A stretch of DNA of 64,000 nt from Mesorhizobium neociceri (lineage in GTDB: Bacteria > Pseudomonadota > Alphaproteobacteria > Rhizobiales > Rhizobiaceae). Made by a program: the position numbers and the translations under genes. Every line of letters begins with the position of its first letter. Positions within the stretch are counted from its first letter, which is position 1. Under the pieces are notes generated by a model. It made no database searches, was not told the DNA's origin, and saw only the letters and a list, made by a program, of their open reading frames with translations. The DNA is taken from contig NZ_JACDTY010000001.1 in the NCBI RefSeq assembly GCF_013520985.1, positions 372,001-436,000 on the forward strand. The letters are read 5' to 3'. Positions 43,624 to 52,050 of this stretch are shown here, in pieces.

Positions 43624-44540
43624 TGAACCAGTTCCGCTTTTCCCGCCGTCCCGACATTGGCGACAAGGTGCGCGTCTCCTTCGAGTTCTTCCCGCCGAAG
43701 ACCGACGAGATGGAGGCGAGGCTGTGGGACACCGTCACCAGGCTGGAGCCGCTGAAGCCGAAATTCGTTTCGGTGACCTATGGCGCCGGCGGCTCGACGC
43801 GCGAACGCACCGCCCGCACCGTCAAGCGCATCCTCAACGAGACGACGCTGACGCCGGCGGCGCACATGACCTGCGTCGACGCCGCCCGCCATGAGGTCGA
43901 CGCCGTGGTCCGCGAATTCGCCGAGATGGGCGTGAAGCGCTTCGTCGCCCTGCGTGGCGATCCGGCGGCGGGTGTCGGAACGGCCTATCGGCCGCATCCC
44001 GACGGCTATGCCAATGGCGCCGAACTGGTCGGGGCGCTGAAGGACGCCGGCGATTTCGACATTTCGGTCTCGGCCTATCCGGAAAAGCATCCGGAAAGCC
44101 CGGACTTCGCCACGGACTTCGACATGCTGAAGCGCAAGGCCGACAATGGCGCGACGCGGGCGATCACCCAGTTCTTCTTCGACAACGATCTCTACGAGCG
44201 TTACGTCGAGAAGGCGCGGCGCGCCGGCATCTACATCCCGATCGTGCCCGGCATCCTGCCGGTGCATAATTTCACCCAGGTCGCCAATTTCTCGGCGCGC
44301 TGCGGCGCGCTGGTGCCGGCTTGGCTGGCCGAGCGTTTCGAAGGGCTGCACAACGACCCACAGACCCATGCGCTGGTGGCGTCGGCTGTGGCGGCCGAGC
44401 AGGTGCTAGATCTGGTCGAGCGCGGCGTCAGCGACTTCCACTTCTACACCATGAACCGGGCCGACCTTGTGTTTGCCATCTGCCACATGATCGGCATCCG
44501 CTCGCATGAGGCGGAGGCGGCGGGATCGGCTGCTGCGTGA
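43623..44540 (+). CDS. metF: Methylenetetrahydrofolate reductase
   Basis: A 305-residue FAD enzyme that makes 5-methyltetrahydrofolate for methionine synthesis. Signatures are RVSFEFFPPKTDEMEARLWDTV near 18-39 with the catalytic Glu, FVSVTYGAGGSTRERT near 50-65, HMTCVD, VALRGDPA near 112, and ITQFFFDNDLYERYV near 180. TGATG overlap with the ArsR-methyltransferase gene shows co-translation. A strong terminator follows. Regulation by the upstream product in response to SAM or SAH is inferred. Confidence 0.95.
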   Translation: MNQFRFSRRPDIGDKVRVSFEFFPPKTDEMEARLWDTVTRLEPLKPKFVSVTYGAGGSTRERTARTVKRILNETTLTPAAHMTCVDAARHEVDAVVREFAEMGVKRFVALRGDPAAGVGTAYRPHPDGYANGAELVGALKDAGDFDISVSAYPEKHPESPDFATDFDMLKRKADNGATRAITQFFFDNDLYERYVEKARRAGIYIPIVPGILPVHNFTQVANFSARCGALVPAWLAERFEGLHNDPQTHALVASAVAAEQVLDLVERGVSDFHFYTMNRADLVFAICHMIGIRSHEAEAAGSAAA

Positions 44541-44554
44541 GTGGTTGGAAATGC

Positions 44555-44583
44555 AAAAGGCCGGGTAAAAACCCGGCCTTTCG
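44555..44583 (+). terminator. Rho-independent terminator after metF
   Basis: AAAGGCCGGGT, loop AAAA, ACCCGGCCTTT: an 11-pair stem with flanking A and T runs. Confidence 0.9.
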
Positions 44584-44627
44584 AATAGCTTAGACTATTT
44601 TGGTGCTGTCTTCTTCCGCTCTGGCGT

Positions 44628-44714
44628 TTACGGAAGAACGCCTATGATAAGGGCGCCAATGAATGCGAATGCAGCACAGATCATCAATGCGTTGATTGGC
44701 CTCGTAAGTCCCAT
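44628..44714 (-). CDS. Very small membrane peptide, 28 residues
   Basis: A 28-codon frame with a near-ideal ribosome site (AGAGGAGG, about eight bases before the ATG at 44714). The peptide begins MGLTRPINALMICAAFAFIG and ends ALIIGVLP, giving one strong membrane helix (about 9-26) with a short basic N-terminus. It sits alone after the metF terminator, reading towards it. The strong ribosome site, a candidate promoter at 44749-44776 and the clean helix favour a real gene, but no family is recognised. Confidence 0.55.
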   Translation of the reverse strand: MGLTRPINALMICAAFAFIGALIIGVLP

Positions 44715-44748
44715 GTCATAGCCTCCTCTATGAAAGAGCTATGGGTGG

Positions 44749-44776
44749 AGTCTAGGGTCATTTGTGCCACAGGCAA
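44749..44776 (-). promoter_or_regulatory. Candidate promoter of the 28-residue peptide gene
   Basis: On the minus strand TTGCCT (44771-44776) and TAGACT (44749-44754) with a 16-base spacer, about 35 bases upstream of the start codon. Confidence 0.35.
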
Positions 44777-44926
44777 GCGGAAAATATGCTGCAATGCGAC
44801 GCGATTGTGGAATTTGCGACCTGCCATTTGGCGTTAGGCATTGAAACTCTTCGGCAAATGCCCGCTGGCGGGCTGTGAATAAATTGTGACGGAGCTGTGG
44901 CGGAAGCGTGGCATGGCAGCGCTACC

Positions 44927-44978
44927 AGACCTAAAGCGCGTCGCGTTTGAGCGGATTCACGCGACGCGCTTTAGGTCT
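44927..44978. repeat. Intergenic hairpin repeat
   Basis: Perfect 20-pair stem (44927-44946 with 44959-44978) around a 12-base loop, containing CTAAAGCGCGTCGCG. Looks like a dispersed palindrome unit; followed within ten bases by a second repeat type. Confidence 0.7.
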
Positions 44979-44987
44979 TTGTTTTTG

Positions 44988-45033
44988 TGCATGTCGTTCT
45001 CTCAAAACCGGGGCCACTTTTGAGCGACATGCA
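44988..45033. repeat. Dispersed TGCATGTCG palindrome, copy 1
   Basis: TGCATGTCG...CGACATGCA ends with inner CTCAAAACC and ACTTTTGAG arms. Related copies are at 49712-49760 and, degenerate, at 54056-54105. Confidence 0.75.
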
Positions 45034-45951
45034 TTAGCGCCGACCGAATAGCCGCCCGTCGATCGTCACCAGGCCGAAGGCGATCAGCGCCATACCGCAG
45101 AACTCAAATAAAGCGAGCCGCTCGCCGAGGAACAGCAAGCCGAGCAGGATGGCGCTGGCCGGCACGATGAGCGTGACCAGCGAGGCGTTGGTGGCGCCGG
45201 CCGAGGCGACAAGGTTGAAATAGAGGATGTAGGCGAAGGCGGTGGAGAGCAGCGCCAGCGCAAACACCGCCGCCCAGACCGGTGGCGAGGCGGAGAACAG
45301 GCCGGCCGGGCCATAGGTGAACAGCACCACCGGGATCATGATGATGGTCGACGCGGTCAATTGCCCGGTGGCGATGACCGGCGAGGGCACGCCCTTGAAG
45401 CGGCGGGCAATCATCAGCGCGACGGCATAGGATAGCGAGGCGCCGATCAGCGCGAACTTCGCCCAGACCGGACCGCCGAGACCGGCAAGCAGGCCGGGGC
45501 CGATCATGACAGCGGTGCCGGCAATGCCGAGCCCGATGCCGGCAAGCTTGTTCCAGGACAGTTTCTCGTCCGATGTGAGCGCGTTGGCGAGGATCAGTGT
45601 CCAGAACGGCGTCGTTGCGTTGAGCACCGAGGCGACGCCGGCGCCGAGCGCGGTCTGGCCGGCGAAGATCAGCGAAAACGGTACGACATTGTTGGCAAAC
45701 GCCAGGAGGAAGAACAGGCCGGCATGCGGGAAGGCGAGGCGGAAGGATGGGCCGCGAATGGCGAGATAGAGCTGCAGCGCAATGGCCGCGATGGCGACGC
45801 GAAACAGCACCAGCACCAGCGGGTGCATCTCGGCAACCGCGATGCGGGCAAAGAAGAACGAGCCGCCCCAGATGGCGCCGAGCAGCAGAAGCTGGCCCCA
45901 GTCCCTGAGCGTCATCGGTCCGCGCTGCACGGCTGTCGTGGCTATTGCCAT
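45034..45951 (-). CDS. EamA/DMT family transporter
   Basis: A 305-residue inner-membrane transporter with ten predicted helices arranged as two EamA repeats (about 15-140 and 155-290). The first repeat shows LLLLGAIWGGSFFFARIAVAEMHPLVLVLFRVAIAA, and the second ends VTLIVPASAILLGLLFLGERLALFEFCGMALIAFGLV. DMT proteins usually export small metabolites or amino acids; substrate unknown. The ATG at 45951 follows GGGGGAGGA. The stop lies against a dispersed palindrome. Confidence 0.88.
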   Translation of the reverse strand: MAIATTAVQRGPMTLRDWGQLLLLGAIWGGSFFFARIAVAEMHPLVLVLFRVAIAAIALQLYLAIRGPSFRLAFPHAGLFFLLAFANNVVPFSLIFAGQTALGAGVASVLNATTPFWTLILANALTSDEKLSWNKLAGIGLGIAGTAVMIGPGLLAGLGGPVWAKFALIGASLSYAVALMIARRFKGVPSPVIATGQLTASTIIMIPVVLFTYGPAGLFSASPPVWAAVFALALLSTAFAYILYFNLVASAGATNASLVTLIVPASAILLGLLFLGERLALFEFCGMALIAFGLVTIDGRLFGRR

Positions 45952-46161
45952 AGCGAATCGTCCTCCCCCAAGGCGGCATGAATGCCAGTTGGAGGCAGAT
46001 GGCATATCGGGTCCGGCGACAAGGGCCACCCGAAACCTGATCGTTGGCAAACGCCCGGTCCCACGCTAGCCGAAGTGTCCGCACCCACCAGACACAGAAT
46101 TGTTTTCTTTAGCCGCTAGCTTGGATTAATTGTGCGCAGCCGAGAAGTTGGGGATTCGTCC

Positions 46162-47382
46162 ATGCAGCGATTCGAGAATGCCCGCGAGGCGGCGCTGACG
46201 CTTCGTCCGGACGACCCGGTCTACTGCTTTCGCCCGCAGGTGCTGAAGGCGGATGCCAAACAGTTCATGGGCATGTTTCCCGGCAAGACCGCCTATGCGG
46301 TCAAGACCAATGGCGAGCAGATCGTGCTGAAGGCGCTGGTCGAAGCCGGCGTCATCGCCTTTGACGTGGCCTCGCCGGGCGAGTTCGCCGCCGTGCGCGC
46401 GGTCTCACCCGACGCCGAGATGCTTTACATGCATCCGGTCAAGGCGCAGTCGGACATCAAGCTGGCGCTGGAGAAATACGCCATCCGCGTCATCTCGCTC
46501 GACCATGAGGACGAGATCACCAAGCTGACGCGGGTGGTGCGGGCGCTCGACATCGATCCGGGCGCGATCAGCGTCTTCGTGCGCATCCAGACCAAGGGGT
46601 CGGCGGCCTACGAACTGTCGAAGAAATTCGGCGCCGGTCCGGCCTATGCGGTCGAACTCGCCGAGCGGTTGAACCGCACCGGCTACAAGGTTGGGCTGTG
46701 CTTCCATGTCGGCAGCCAGATCGAGGATCCCGACACCTATGAGCGGGCGCTGGCCTCGGCCGACTGGGTGCGCAACCGGCTGACCTTCGACGTTGCCGGT
46801 CTCGATGTCGGCGGCGGTTTTCCCGCCGAATATGGCCATGATCCCAACCGCAAGCAGATCGAGATGCCGTCGCTCGGCCAGATCATGTCGCGGCTGTCGG
46901 GCGACCTCCGGGAATACCAGTTCGACCAGATCCCGCTGGTGGCCGAGCCCGGCCGGGTGATCGTGGCACGCTGCCTGTCGCTGATCGTGCGGGTGCTGTT
47001 GCGCAAGGGCAAGCGGCTCTACATCAATGACGGCATCTGGGCGTCGCTGTCGGATTCATGGACCGGCAAGATCACGCTGCCGGCCCGCTTCATCCCCGAT
47101 CCGGCGATCCGCTCGCGCAATGGCGAAGAGAAGAACATCGTGCCGTTCAAGGTCTGCGGCGCGACCTGCGATTCGGTCGACATTCTGTCCCGGCCCTTCT
47201 GGCTACCGGAAACCGTCGACACTGGCGACTGGATCGAGATCGGCCATATCGGCGCCTATTCGCTGTCGCTGCGGACCCGCTTCAACGGCTTCTACCCCGA
47301 CACTTTCGTCGAGGTGACGACGCCCTTCGACGAAGGCGATGCGCCGCAGGGGTTTGCGAGCCTGGAGACGATGGCGGATTGA
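46162..47382 (+). CDS. Type III PLP decarboxylase, ornithine/lysine decarboxylase-like
   Basis: A 406-residue alanine-racemase-fold decarboxylase of the eukaryotic-ODC-like type. The PLP Lys is in TAYAVKTNGEQIVLKAL near 45-61, FHVGSQ and GLDVGGGFPAEYG supply phosphate contacts, EPGRVIVARC is near 265, and CGATCDSVDIL near 342 carries the active-site Cys of ODC relatives. It probably makes putrescine or cadaverine. The ATG at 46162 is chosen; a start at 46132 lacks a ribosome site. A speF-type leader could not be supported upstream. Confidence 0.87.
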   Translation: MQRFENAREAALTLRPDDPVYCFRPQVLKADAKQFMGMFPGKTAYAVKTNGEQIVLKALVEAGVIAFDVASPGEFAAVRAVSPDAEMLYMHPVKAQSDIKLALEKYAIRVISLDHEDEITKLTRVVRALDIDPGAISVFVRIQTKGSAAYELSKKFGAGPAYAVELAERLNRTGYKVGLCFHVGSQIEDPDTYERALASADWVRNRLTFDVAGLDVGGGFPAEYGHDPNRKQIEMPSLGQIMSRLSGDLREYQFDQIPLVAEPGRVIVARCLSLIVRVLLRKGKRLYINDGIWASLSDSWTGKITLPARFIPDPAIRSRNGEEKNIVPFKVCGATCDSVDILSRPFWLPETVDTGDWIEIGHIGAYSLSLRTRFNGFYPDTFVEVTTPFDEGDAPQGFASLETMAD

Positions 47383-47388
47383 GTTTTT

Positions 47389-47536
47389 CCCTTCTCCCCT
47401 TGTGGGAGAAGGTGGCCGAGCGCAGCTCGGTCGGATGAGGGGTGTTCCAGGGAACGCCAGCGTCTCATTCCTTCCAACACCCCTCAACCGTCTCGGCGCT
47501 GCGCGCCGATCCACCTTCTCCCACAAGGGGAGAAGG
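47389..47536. repeat. RIME-like paired inverted repeat
   Basis: Arms 47389-47446 and 47476-47536 in opposite orientation, each with a CTTCTCCC/GGGAGAAG hairpin and a tail resembling GGTGGCCGAGCG...GATGAGGGG. The same family as the arms around the DUF559 gene. It lies between two converging genes. Confidence 0.8.
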
Positions 47537-47544
47537 AAGAGGTG

Positions 47545-48774
47545 CTACAGCTTCCCCAACAACTCCGGCGTCGGCCAGCCGTCGACCGCCAGCCCGAGCC
47601 GCATCTGTTCCTTGCGGATGGCTTCGCGGGTGTTGGTGCCCAGAATGCCGTCGACGGTGCCGACGTCATAGCCCCTGGCTTCGAGCTTGGTCTGCAATTC
47701 CTTCATCTGGTCGCCATTGAGACCGGTTTCGGGAGTGCGCGGGTCGAACTGCTTTGCGCCGGCCAGCCGGGTGGCGAAGTTGGCGGCGGTCAGCGCGTAG
47801 GTGAAGGACTGGTTCCATTCGAGATAGACGTCGAAATTGTCATAGGCGAGGAAGGCGGGCCCCTTGCGGCCCATCGGCAGCGCCAGGCCGGCCTTCAGGC
47901 CGTTGTCGATCAGCGGCGTGCCGTCGGGGTTGGTGACGCCCCATTGAGCCCATTGCGACAGCGGCAGCTTGTTGGTGCGGCCGGTCTGCTCCCACGGCAT
48001 GTCCTCGGGCACGCGCACTTCCTCGATCCAGGGCTGGTCGCGTTTCCAGCCACGCGACAGCACCTTGCTGGCCGTGGTCATGATCACGTCGGGCACGCTG
48101 CGCCTGAGGTCGACAATGCCGTCGCCGTCGCCATCGACGCCGCGCGCCAGATAGTCGGAGGGCAGGATCTGCGTCTGGCCAATCTCGCCGGCCCAGGCGC
48201 CGGTGACCTCGGCCGGCACGACGCCGCGATCGATCAGCATCAACAGCGGCACCAGTTGCGGCCTAAACAGCTCCGGGCGGCGGCAGTCATGCGACAGCGT
48301 CACCAAGGCGCTCAGCGTGTGGAAATCGCCCTGCACGGCGCCGAAATCGGTCTCCAGCCCCCAGAAGGCGGTGATGATCGGCGCCTGGACGCCAAACTGC
48401 TGGTCGGCGCGGGCGAAGACGTCGGCGTATTTCTTCAGATTGGCCGCACCCTGCTTCAGCCGGTAGGCCGAAATCATGCGGTTGGAGAACTGGATGAAGG
48501 TCTGGGCGAAGACGCCTTGGGCGCGGTCACGCGCCAGCACCTTGTCGTCGATGGAAGCGGCTTCCAGCGCGCCGAGGCCGACAGCGCCGACACCGGCTGC
48601 CTTGGCTTCCGCAGCGATGCCTTGCTTCCAGGCTTCGAAGTCGCCGCCGCATTCCTGCGCCACCGCCGGCATGGCCGCGGCGCCAAGCAGCAGGGCCGCG
48701 AGGAACCCGGAGCATAGTCGACTCCTCGACTGTTTCCGGCATGGATATCCCAGTGGTTGCAAGCAAGTGCGCAT
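47545..48774 (-). CDS. Lytic murein transglycosylase with peptidoglycan-binding domain
   Basis: A 409-residue exported enzyme. A signal peptide (GFLAALLLGAAAMPAVAQ) ends near 40. The MltB-like catalytic domain (about 42-330) includes AFWGLETDFGAVQGDF near 137-152 with the catalytic Glu, and AGEIGQTQILPSDYL. A C-terminal peptidoglycan-binding domain (about 345-405) reads LQTKLEARGYDVGTVDGILGTNTREAIRKEQ. It cuts murein glycan strands with 1,6-anhydro ends. The ATG at 48774 is preferred; longer frames cross the GH25 gene. Confidence 0.85.
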   Translation of the reverse strand: MRTCLQPLGYPCRKQSRSRLCSGFLAALLLGAAAMPAVAQECGGDFEAWKQGIAAEAKAAGVGAVGLGALEAASIDDKVLARDRAQGVFAQTFIQFSNRMISAYRLKQGAANLKKYADVFARADQQFGVQAPIITAFWGLETDFGAVQGDFHTLSALVTLSHDCRRPELFRPQLVPLLMLIDRGVVPAEVTGAWAGEIGQTQILPSDYLARGVDGDGDGIVDLRRSVPDVIMTTASKVLSRGWKRDQPWIEEVRVPEDMPWEQTGRTNKLPLSQWAQWGVTNPDGTPLIDNGLKAGLALPMGRKGPAFLAYDNFDVYLEWNQSFTYALTAANFATRLAGAKQFDPRTPETGLNGDQMKELQTKLEARGYDVGTVDGILGTNTREAIRKEQMRLGLAVDGWPTPELLGKL

Positions 48775-48806
48775 GGGACGTCGAAAAGCAGGCGGCAGAG
48801 CCGGTG

Positions 48807-49604
48807 TCAATGCGTGTTCTGCCGCAGCCACTTTTTCCAGGCGGCCTCGGAGCCGTTGAAGACGTTGATGTCGCTCTTGCCGGTCATGCCGGGAACGATG
48901 CCGGTGCCGGTGTATTGCCAGAAGGTGAAGGGATGGCTGCCATATTTCTGGCGGGGGTGGCCGGCGACCGAGCGCAGCCAGTAGGGATAGCCGCGGAAAG
49001 TCGAAAGGTTGTTGTCGTCGAAGAAGTCGACCGAGGTGTAGATGATCGGCTTCTTGCCGTAGTGCCGCTCGACGATTTCGAGAAAGGTGGTCATCTCCGC
49101 GCGCACCGTCGCCGAATCCGGGCGCAGCCGGCAGGTCGGCGATTTCGGGTTCCATTCCATGTCGAGCACCGGCGGCATGGCCGAGCGGTCGACGGGCACG
49201 TTCTCGATGAACCAGCGCGCCTGGGTGGCGGCCGGCGTGCAGAAATAGAAGAAATGGTAGGCCGCGCGCGGAATGCCATTGGCTTTGGTGCGGGCCCAAT
49301 GCTCGTTGAAATACTCGTCGAAACGATCGCCGCCCTCGGTCGCCTTGATGAAGGCGAAGGAGATGCCGTTGGCCTTGGCTGTCGGCCAGTCGACCGACGT
49401 CTTGTACTTTGAGACATCGGTGCCGTGAACGGCGTAATTCCAGGGCGCGCCGCTGTCCCATTCATGCGGCTTGGAGTCTTCGAAGCGCGGTGCGCGCACC
49501 GCAACCGTCGGGCTGCCCGAAGGCGACATCGACGGCATGAGATCGCCGGCGGTCGAGCAGGCGGCCAGCAGCGTCAACGTGATGAAGGCCGCGAAACGGC
49601 GCAT
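48807..49604 (-). CDS. GH25 family lysozyme-like lipoprotein
   Basis: A 265-residue probable lipoprotein (lipobox LLAAC at about 11-15) with a GH25 muramidase domain (about 55-255). HGTDVSKYKTSVDWPTAKANGISFAFIKATEG opens the domain, DMEWNP near 160 carries the catalytic acids, and FWQYTGTGIVPGMTGKSDINVFNG ends it. It should cleave the MurNAc-GlcNAc link of peptidoglycan. It lies just upstream of the MltB-like gene in the same orientation, making a cell-wall hydrolase pair. Confidence 0.88.
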   Translation of the reverse strand: MRRFAAFITLTLLAACSTAGDLMPSMSPSGSPTVAVRAPRFEDSKPHEWDSGAPWNYAVHGTDVSKYKTSVDWPTAKANGISFAFIKATEGGDRFDEYFNEHWARTKANGIPRAAYHFFYFCTPAATQARWFIENVPVDRSAMPPVLDMEWNPKSPTCRLRPDSATVRAEMTTFLEIVERHYGKKPIIYTSVDFFDDNNLSTFRGYPYWLRSVAGHPRQKYGSHPFTFWQYTGTGIVPGMTGKSDINVFNGSEAAWKKWLRQNTH

Positions 49605-49897
49605 CGCATTTCCCGAGCCGGAATCAGCCGGTCGCTGTTGGGTTGTGTTGTTGCGGGTGGCCCCACCAGACCAGACGATCGCCCCACAGCATCGCCTGAT
49701 TCTCTATTCTCGTGCATGTCGTTGTCCCAAAACCGCCGTGCACTTTTGGGCGACATGCACCAGTGATCGCCGATCATGGTTGATAACAGGTTGATGGCGC
49801 TCGACAAGAACACCGATTTTGCGGAAGCAATGGCGGCAAATCGATGACATTAATCGAGCCGGAAGCTACCGGGCAGCGGAAAAGCAGGGACGAAAAG
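49605..49897. other. Intergenic region between lysozyme and hydrolase genes
   Basis: About 290 bases; the only clear structure is the dispersed palindrome at 49712-49760. No gene frame looks credible. Confidence 0.4.
49712..49760. repeat. Dispersed TGCATGTCG palindrome, copy 2
   Basis: GTGCATGTCG...CGACATGCAC with inner TCCCAAAACC and CACTTTTGGG. Clear relative of the element at 44988-45033. Confidence 0.75.
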
Positions 49898-51268
49898 ATG
49901 CGGATCGTCGTGAAGATCATCAAATGGCTGGTCGTGCTGGCGGTTGCCGCCCTGTTTGCCTGGCTCTACATCGCGCCGCCGGAACTGATCCGCGTCGGCT
50001 CCGGCTATTCGGCCAAGATCGTCTGCTCGAATGTTTTTGTTGCTGGGCGTGACCCCAATGAGGTGCTTGCCGTCGACGTGCAGGCACCCGGCCATCCACT
50101 GCTCAGGCTGATGAAAGTGTCGGTCGACAAGAACAGGGGGACCGTCTCGGCCGGGCTGCTTGGCTTCCTCGGCAAGAGCGTTGCTGTCGCGCGCGACGGA
50201 CTGGGTTGCGCCTCCGTCCCCGATGGCGATGTCGGCAAGGTTCGGCGCACGACAATCCCTGCCGAGGCGTCGGCGGCAACCAAGGGCGATCTGTGGCCGG
50301 AGGGAGATCGGGTCGATGCCTCGCAGAATCCCGAGATCGCCAAAATTCTCGACGATGCAGGGATGACCGGCATCGGCATGCGCGCCGTGGTGGTGGTCAA
50401 GAACGGCCGCATCGTCGCCGAGCGTTATGGCGACGGGTTTTCGGAAAAGACGCCGCTGCTAGGCTGGTCGATGACAAAGACGGTCAATGCCGCGCTCGTC
50501 GGCACGCTGGTCAAGGACGGCAAGATGGCGGTGACCAACCAGGGCCTGTTCGGCCCGTGGAAGGCGGACGGCCGTGCCGCCATCAGCCTTGCCGACATGA
50601 TGGCGATGTCGAGCGGGCTGGAATTCAACGAGGATTATGGCGACGTCGCCGATGTGACGCGCATGCTCTATCTCGAGCCCGACATGGCGAGCTTCGCCGA
50701 ATCCAAGCCGCTGACCGGTGAAGTGGGGAAGGTCTTCTCCTATTCGAGCGGCACGGCGGTGATGCTGTCGCGGCTGTGGCAGGACGCGATCGGCGACAAG
50801 GACAAGGCGCTGGTTTGGCCGCGCACCGCATTGTTTGCGCCGCTCGGCATGCAGAGCGCGGTGCTCGAAACCGACGAGCAGGGCACCTTCGTTGGCTCAT
50901 CCTATCTCTACGCCACGGGCCATGACTGGGCACGGTTCGGCCAATTCCTGCTGCAGGGCGGGGTGTGGAACGGCAACCAGATCTTGCCGGCCGGTTTCGT
51001 CGACTGGATGCGCGAGCCGGCGCCGGCCTCGAAAGTCTATGGCAAGGGCCAGTTGTGGATCGAGGCGCCGGGCGACGAGGGAAATCCCGGCGCCGGTGTC
51101 GCCGCCGGCCTGCCAAAGGATACCTACTGGATGGAGGGCCATGACGGCCAGACGGTCGCCATCATCCCGTCGGAGCAACTGGTGGTGGTGCGGCTCGGGC
51201 TGACGCCGGCCAAGCTTGGCTACCGGCCGCAGCTGATGCTTGGAGCACTGATCAAGGTGCTGCATTAG
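49898..51268 (+). CDS. Serine hydrolase, class C beta-lactamase family
   Basis: A 456-residue protein with one N-terminal membrane anchor (about 4-22) and a beta-lactamase-fold domain after about 150. The SXXK motif is in GWSMTKTVNAAL near 190-201, and YSS in VFSYSSGTAVML near 284-295 gives the YXS-like second motif; the third motif region is GHDGQ near 430. Members hydrolyse esters or peptides, rarely beta-lactams. The ATG at 49898 follows GCAGGGA. It faces the periplasm (inferred). Confidence 0.85.
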   Translation: MRIVVKIIKWLVVLAVAALFAWLYIAPPELIRVGSGYSAKIVCSNVFVAGRDPNEVLAVDVQAPGHPLLRLMKVSVDKNRGTVSAGLLGFLGKSVAVARDGLGCASVPDGDVGKVRRTTIPAEASAATKGDLWPEGDRVDASQNPEIAKILDDAGMTGIGMRAVVVVKNGRIVAERYGDGFSEKTPLLGWSMTKTVNAALVGTLVKDGKMAVTNQGLFGPWKADGRAAISLADMMAMSSGLEFNEDYGDVADVTRMLYLEPDMASFAESKPLTGEVGKVFSYSSGTAVMLSRLWQDAIGDKDKALVWPRTALFAPLGMQSAVLETDEQGTFVGSSYLYATGHDWARFGQFLLQGGVWNGNQILPAGFVDWMREPAPASKVYGKGQLWIEAPGDEGNPGAGVAAGLPKDTYWMEGHDGQTVAIIPSEQLVVVRLGLTPAKLGYRPQLMLGALIKVLH

Positions 51269-51302
51269 AGGGATGCGACGCTCGACCGCCGCAAAAACTT
51301 CC

Positions 51303-51611
51303 CTACGCGGCGGTCGGCAAAGGTTTGGCGCGATCAACGCGCGCCCGTTCATCGGGCGAGTTCATGACGTGCCAAAGATCGTTGCGGCGTTGGACGTTCA
51401 GCCAGAAATCCGGGCTGTTGCCGAACACGCGCGCCAGAATGAGCGCGGTCGCCGCCGTCACATTTCGGCGATTGTTACACAACTCGTTCACGTGCTTGCG
51501 CTGGACGCCCATCGCCTCGGCCAAAGCCGCCTGTGTCAGGCCGAGCGGCTGCATGAATTCTTCCGTGAGGATTTCGCCAACCGTTGCGGGCTTGCGCGCG
51601 GTCATCAACAT
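51303..51611 (-). CDS. higA: HigA-type antitoxin
   Basis: A 102-residue XRE-type HTH antitoxin: VGEILTEEFMQPLGLTQAALAEAMGVQRKHVNELCNNRRNVTAATALILARVFGNSPDFWLNVQ covers about 10-75 (described, not quoted in full elsewhere). The FW near 69 is typical for VapI/HigA proteins. It follows the toxin gene by 11 bases, giving the toxin-first order of higBA. The ATG at 51611 has AGGTGA six bases upstream. It should bind its own promoter with the toxin. Confidence 0.87.
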   Translation of the reverse strand: MLMTARKPATVGEILTEEFMQPLGLTQAALAEAMGVQRKHVNELCNNRRNVTAATALILARVFGNSPDFWLNVQRRNDLWHVMNSPDERARVDRAKPLPTAA

Positions 51612-51622
51612 GTGTCTCACCT

Positions 51623-51919
51623 CTATCTATACCTGTGGTCGTCGAGATAGATTTCCGACGCCTCGCCGCGGCCACCATCCCAGCGGAAGATTAGCCGCCA
51701 TTGCTTGTTGACGCGGATCGAGTGGAAGCGTTCAAGATTGCCGCGCAGTTTCTCGAAATGATTGCTGGGCGGGACCCGCAAATCCTGGTCAGTCATCGCG
51801 TCGTCGCTCATCTGGAGTTTGCGAAACAGGCGGCTTTCAAGATCGGAAGGGATGTTGCGGGAGTGGGTGTCATCGACAAAGAAAGCTCGCAGCCATCCGT
51901 CTCTAAAGTCGACGATCAT
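51623..51919 (-). CDS. higB: HigB-type toxin
   Basis: A 98-residue RelE-superfamily toxin of the HigB group: MIVDFRDGWLRAFF at the start, LESRLFRKLQMSDDA near 28-42, FEKLRGNLERFHSIRVNKQWRLIFRW near 55-80 with basic catalytic candidates, and the terminal DDHRYR typical of the family. It probably cuts ribosome-bound mRNA. The ATG at 51919 is preferred over a longer start at 51952. Antitoxin gene directly downstream. Confidence 0.85.
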   Translation of the reverse strand: MIVDFRDGWLRAFFVDDTHSRNIPSDLESRLFRKLQMSDDAMTDQDLRVPPSNHFEKLRGNLERFHSIRVNKQWRLIFRWDGGRGEASEIYLDDHRYR

Positions 51920-52050
51920 CGCATGCTTCCAAGCATCGAGGTAATGTACCACTCAGTGGGTCACATAGCAATGCGCTCACAGTTTCTGCCGCTCATTGAG
52001 GTGGAACGGTAGGCCTTCAGAGTTCAAAACTCAGACGTTTGATACCCAGG

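Noticed and set aside
45952..46161. Possible speF-type riboswitch before the ornithine decarboxylase-like gene
   Set aside because: Only about 210 bases, no conserved speF helices could be matched by eye.
47545..49461. Very long 638-codon minus-strand frame spanning the transglycosylase and lysozyme genes
   Set aside because: Its upper part is an out-of-frame shadow of the GH25 gene; the transglycosylase begins with its signal peptide near 48774.
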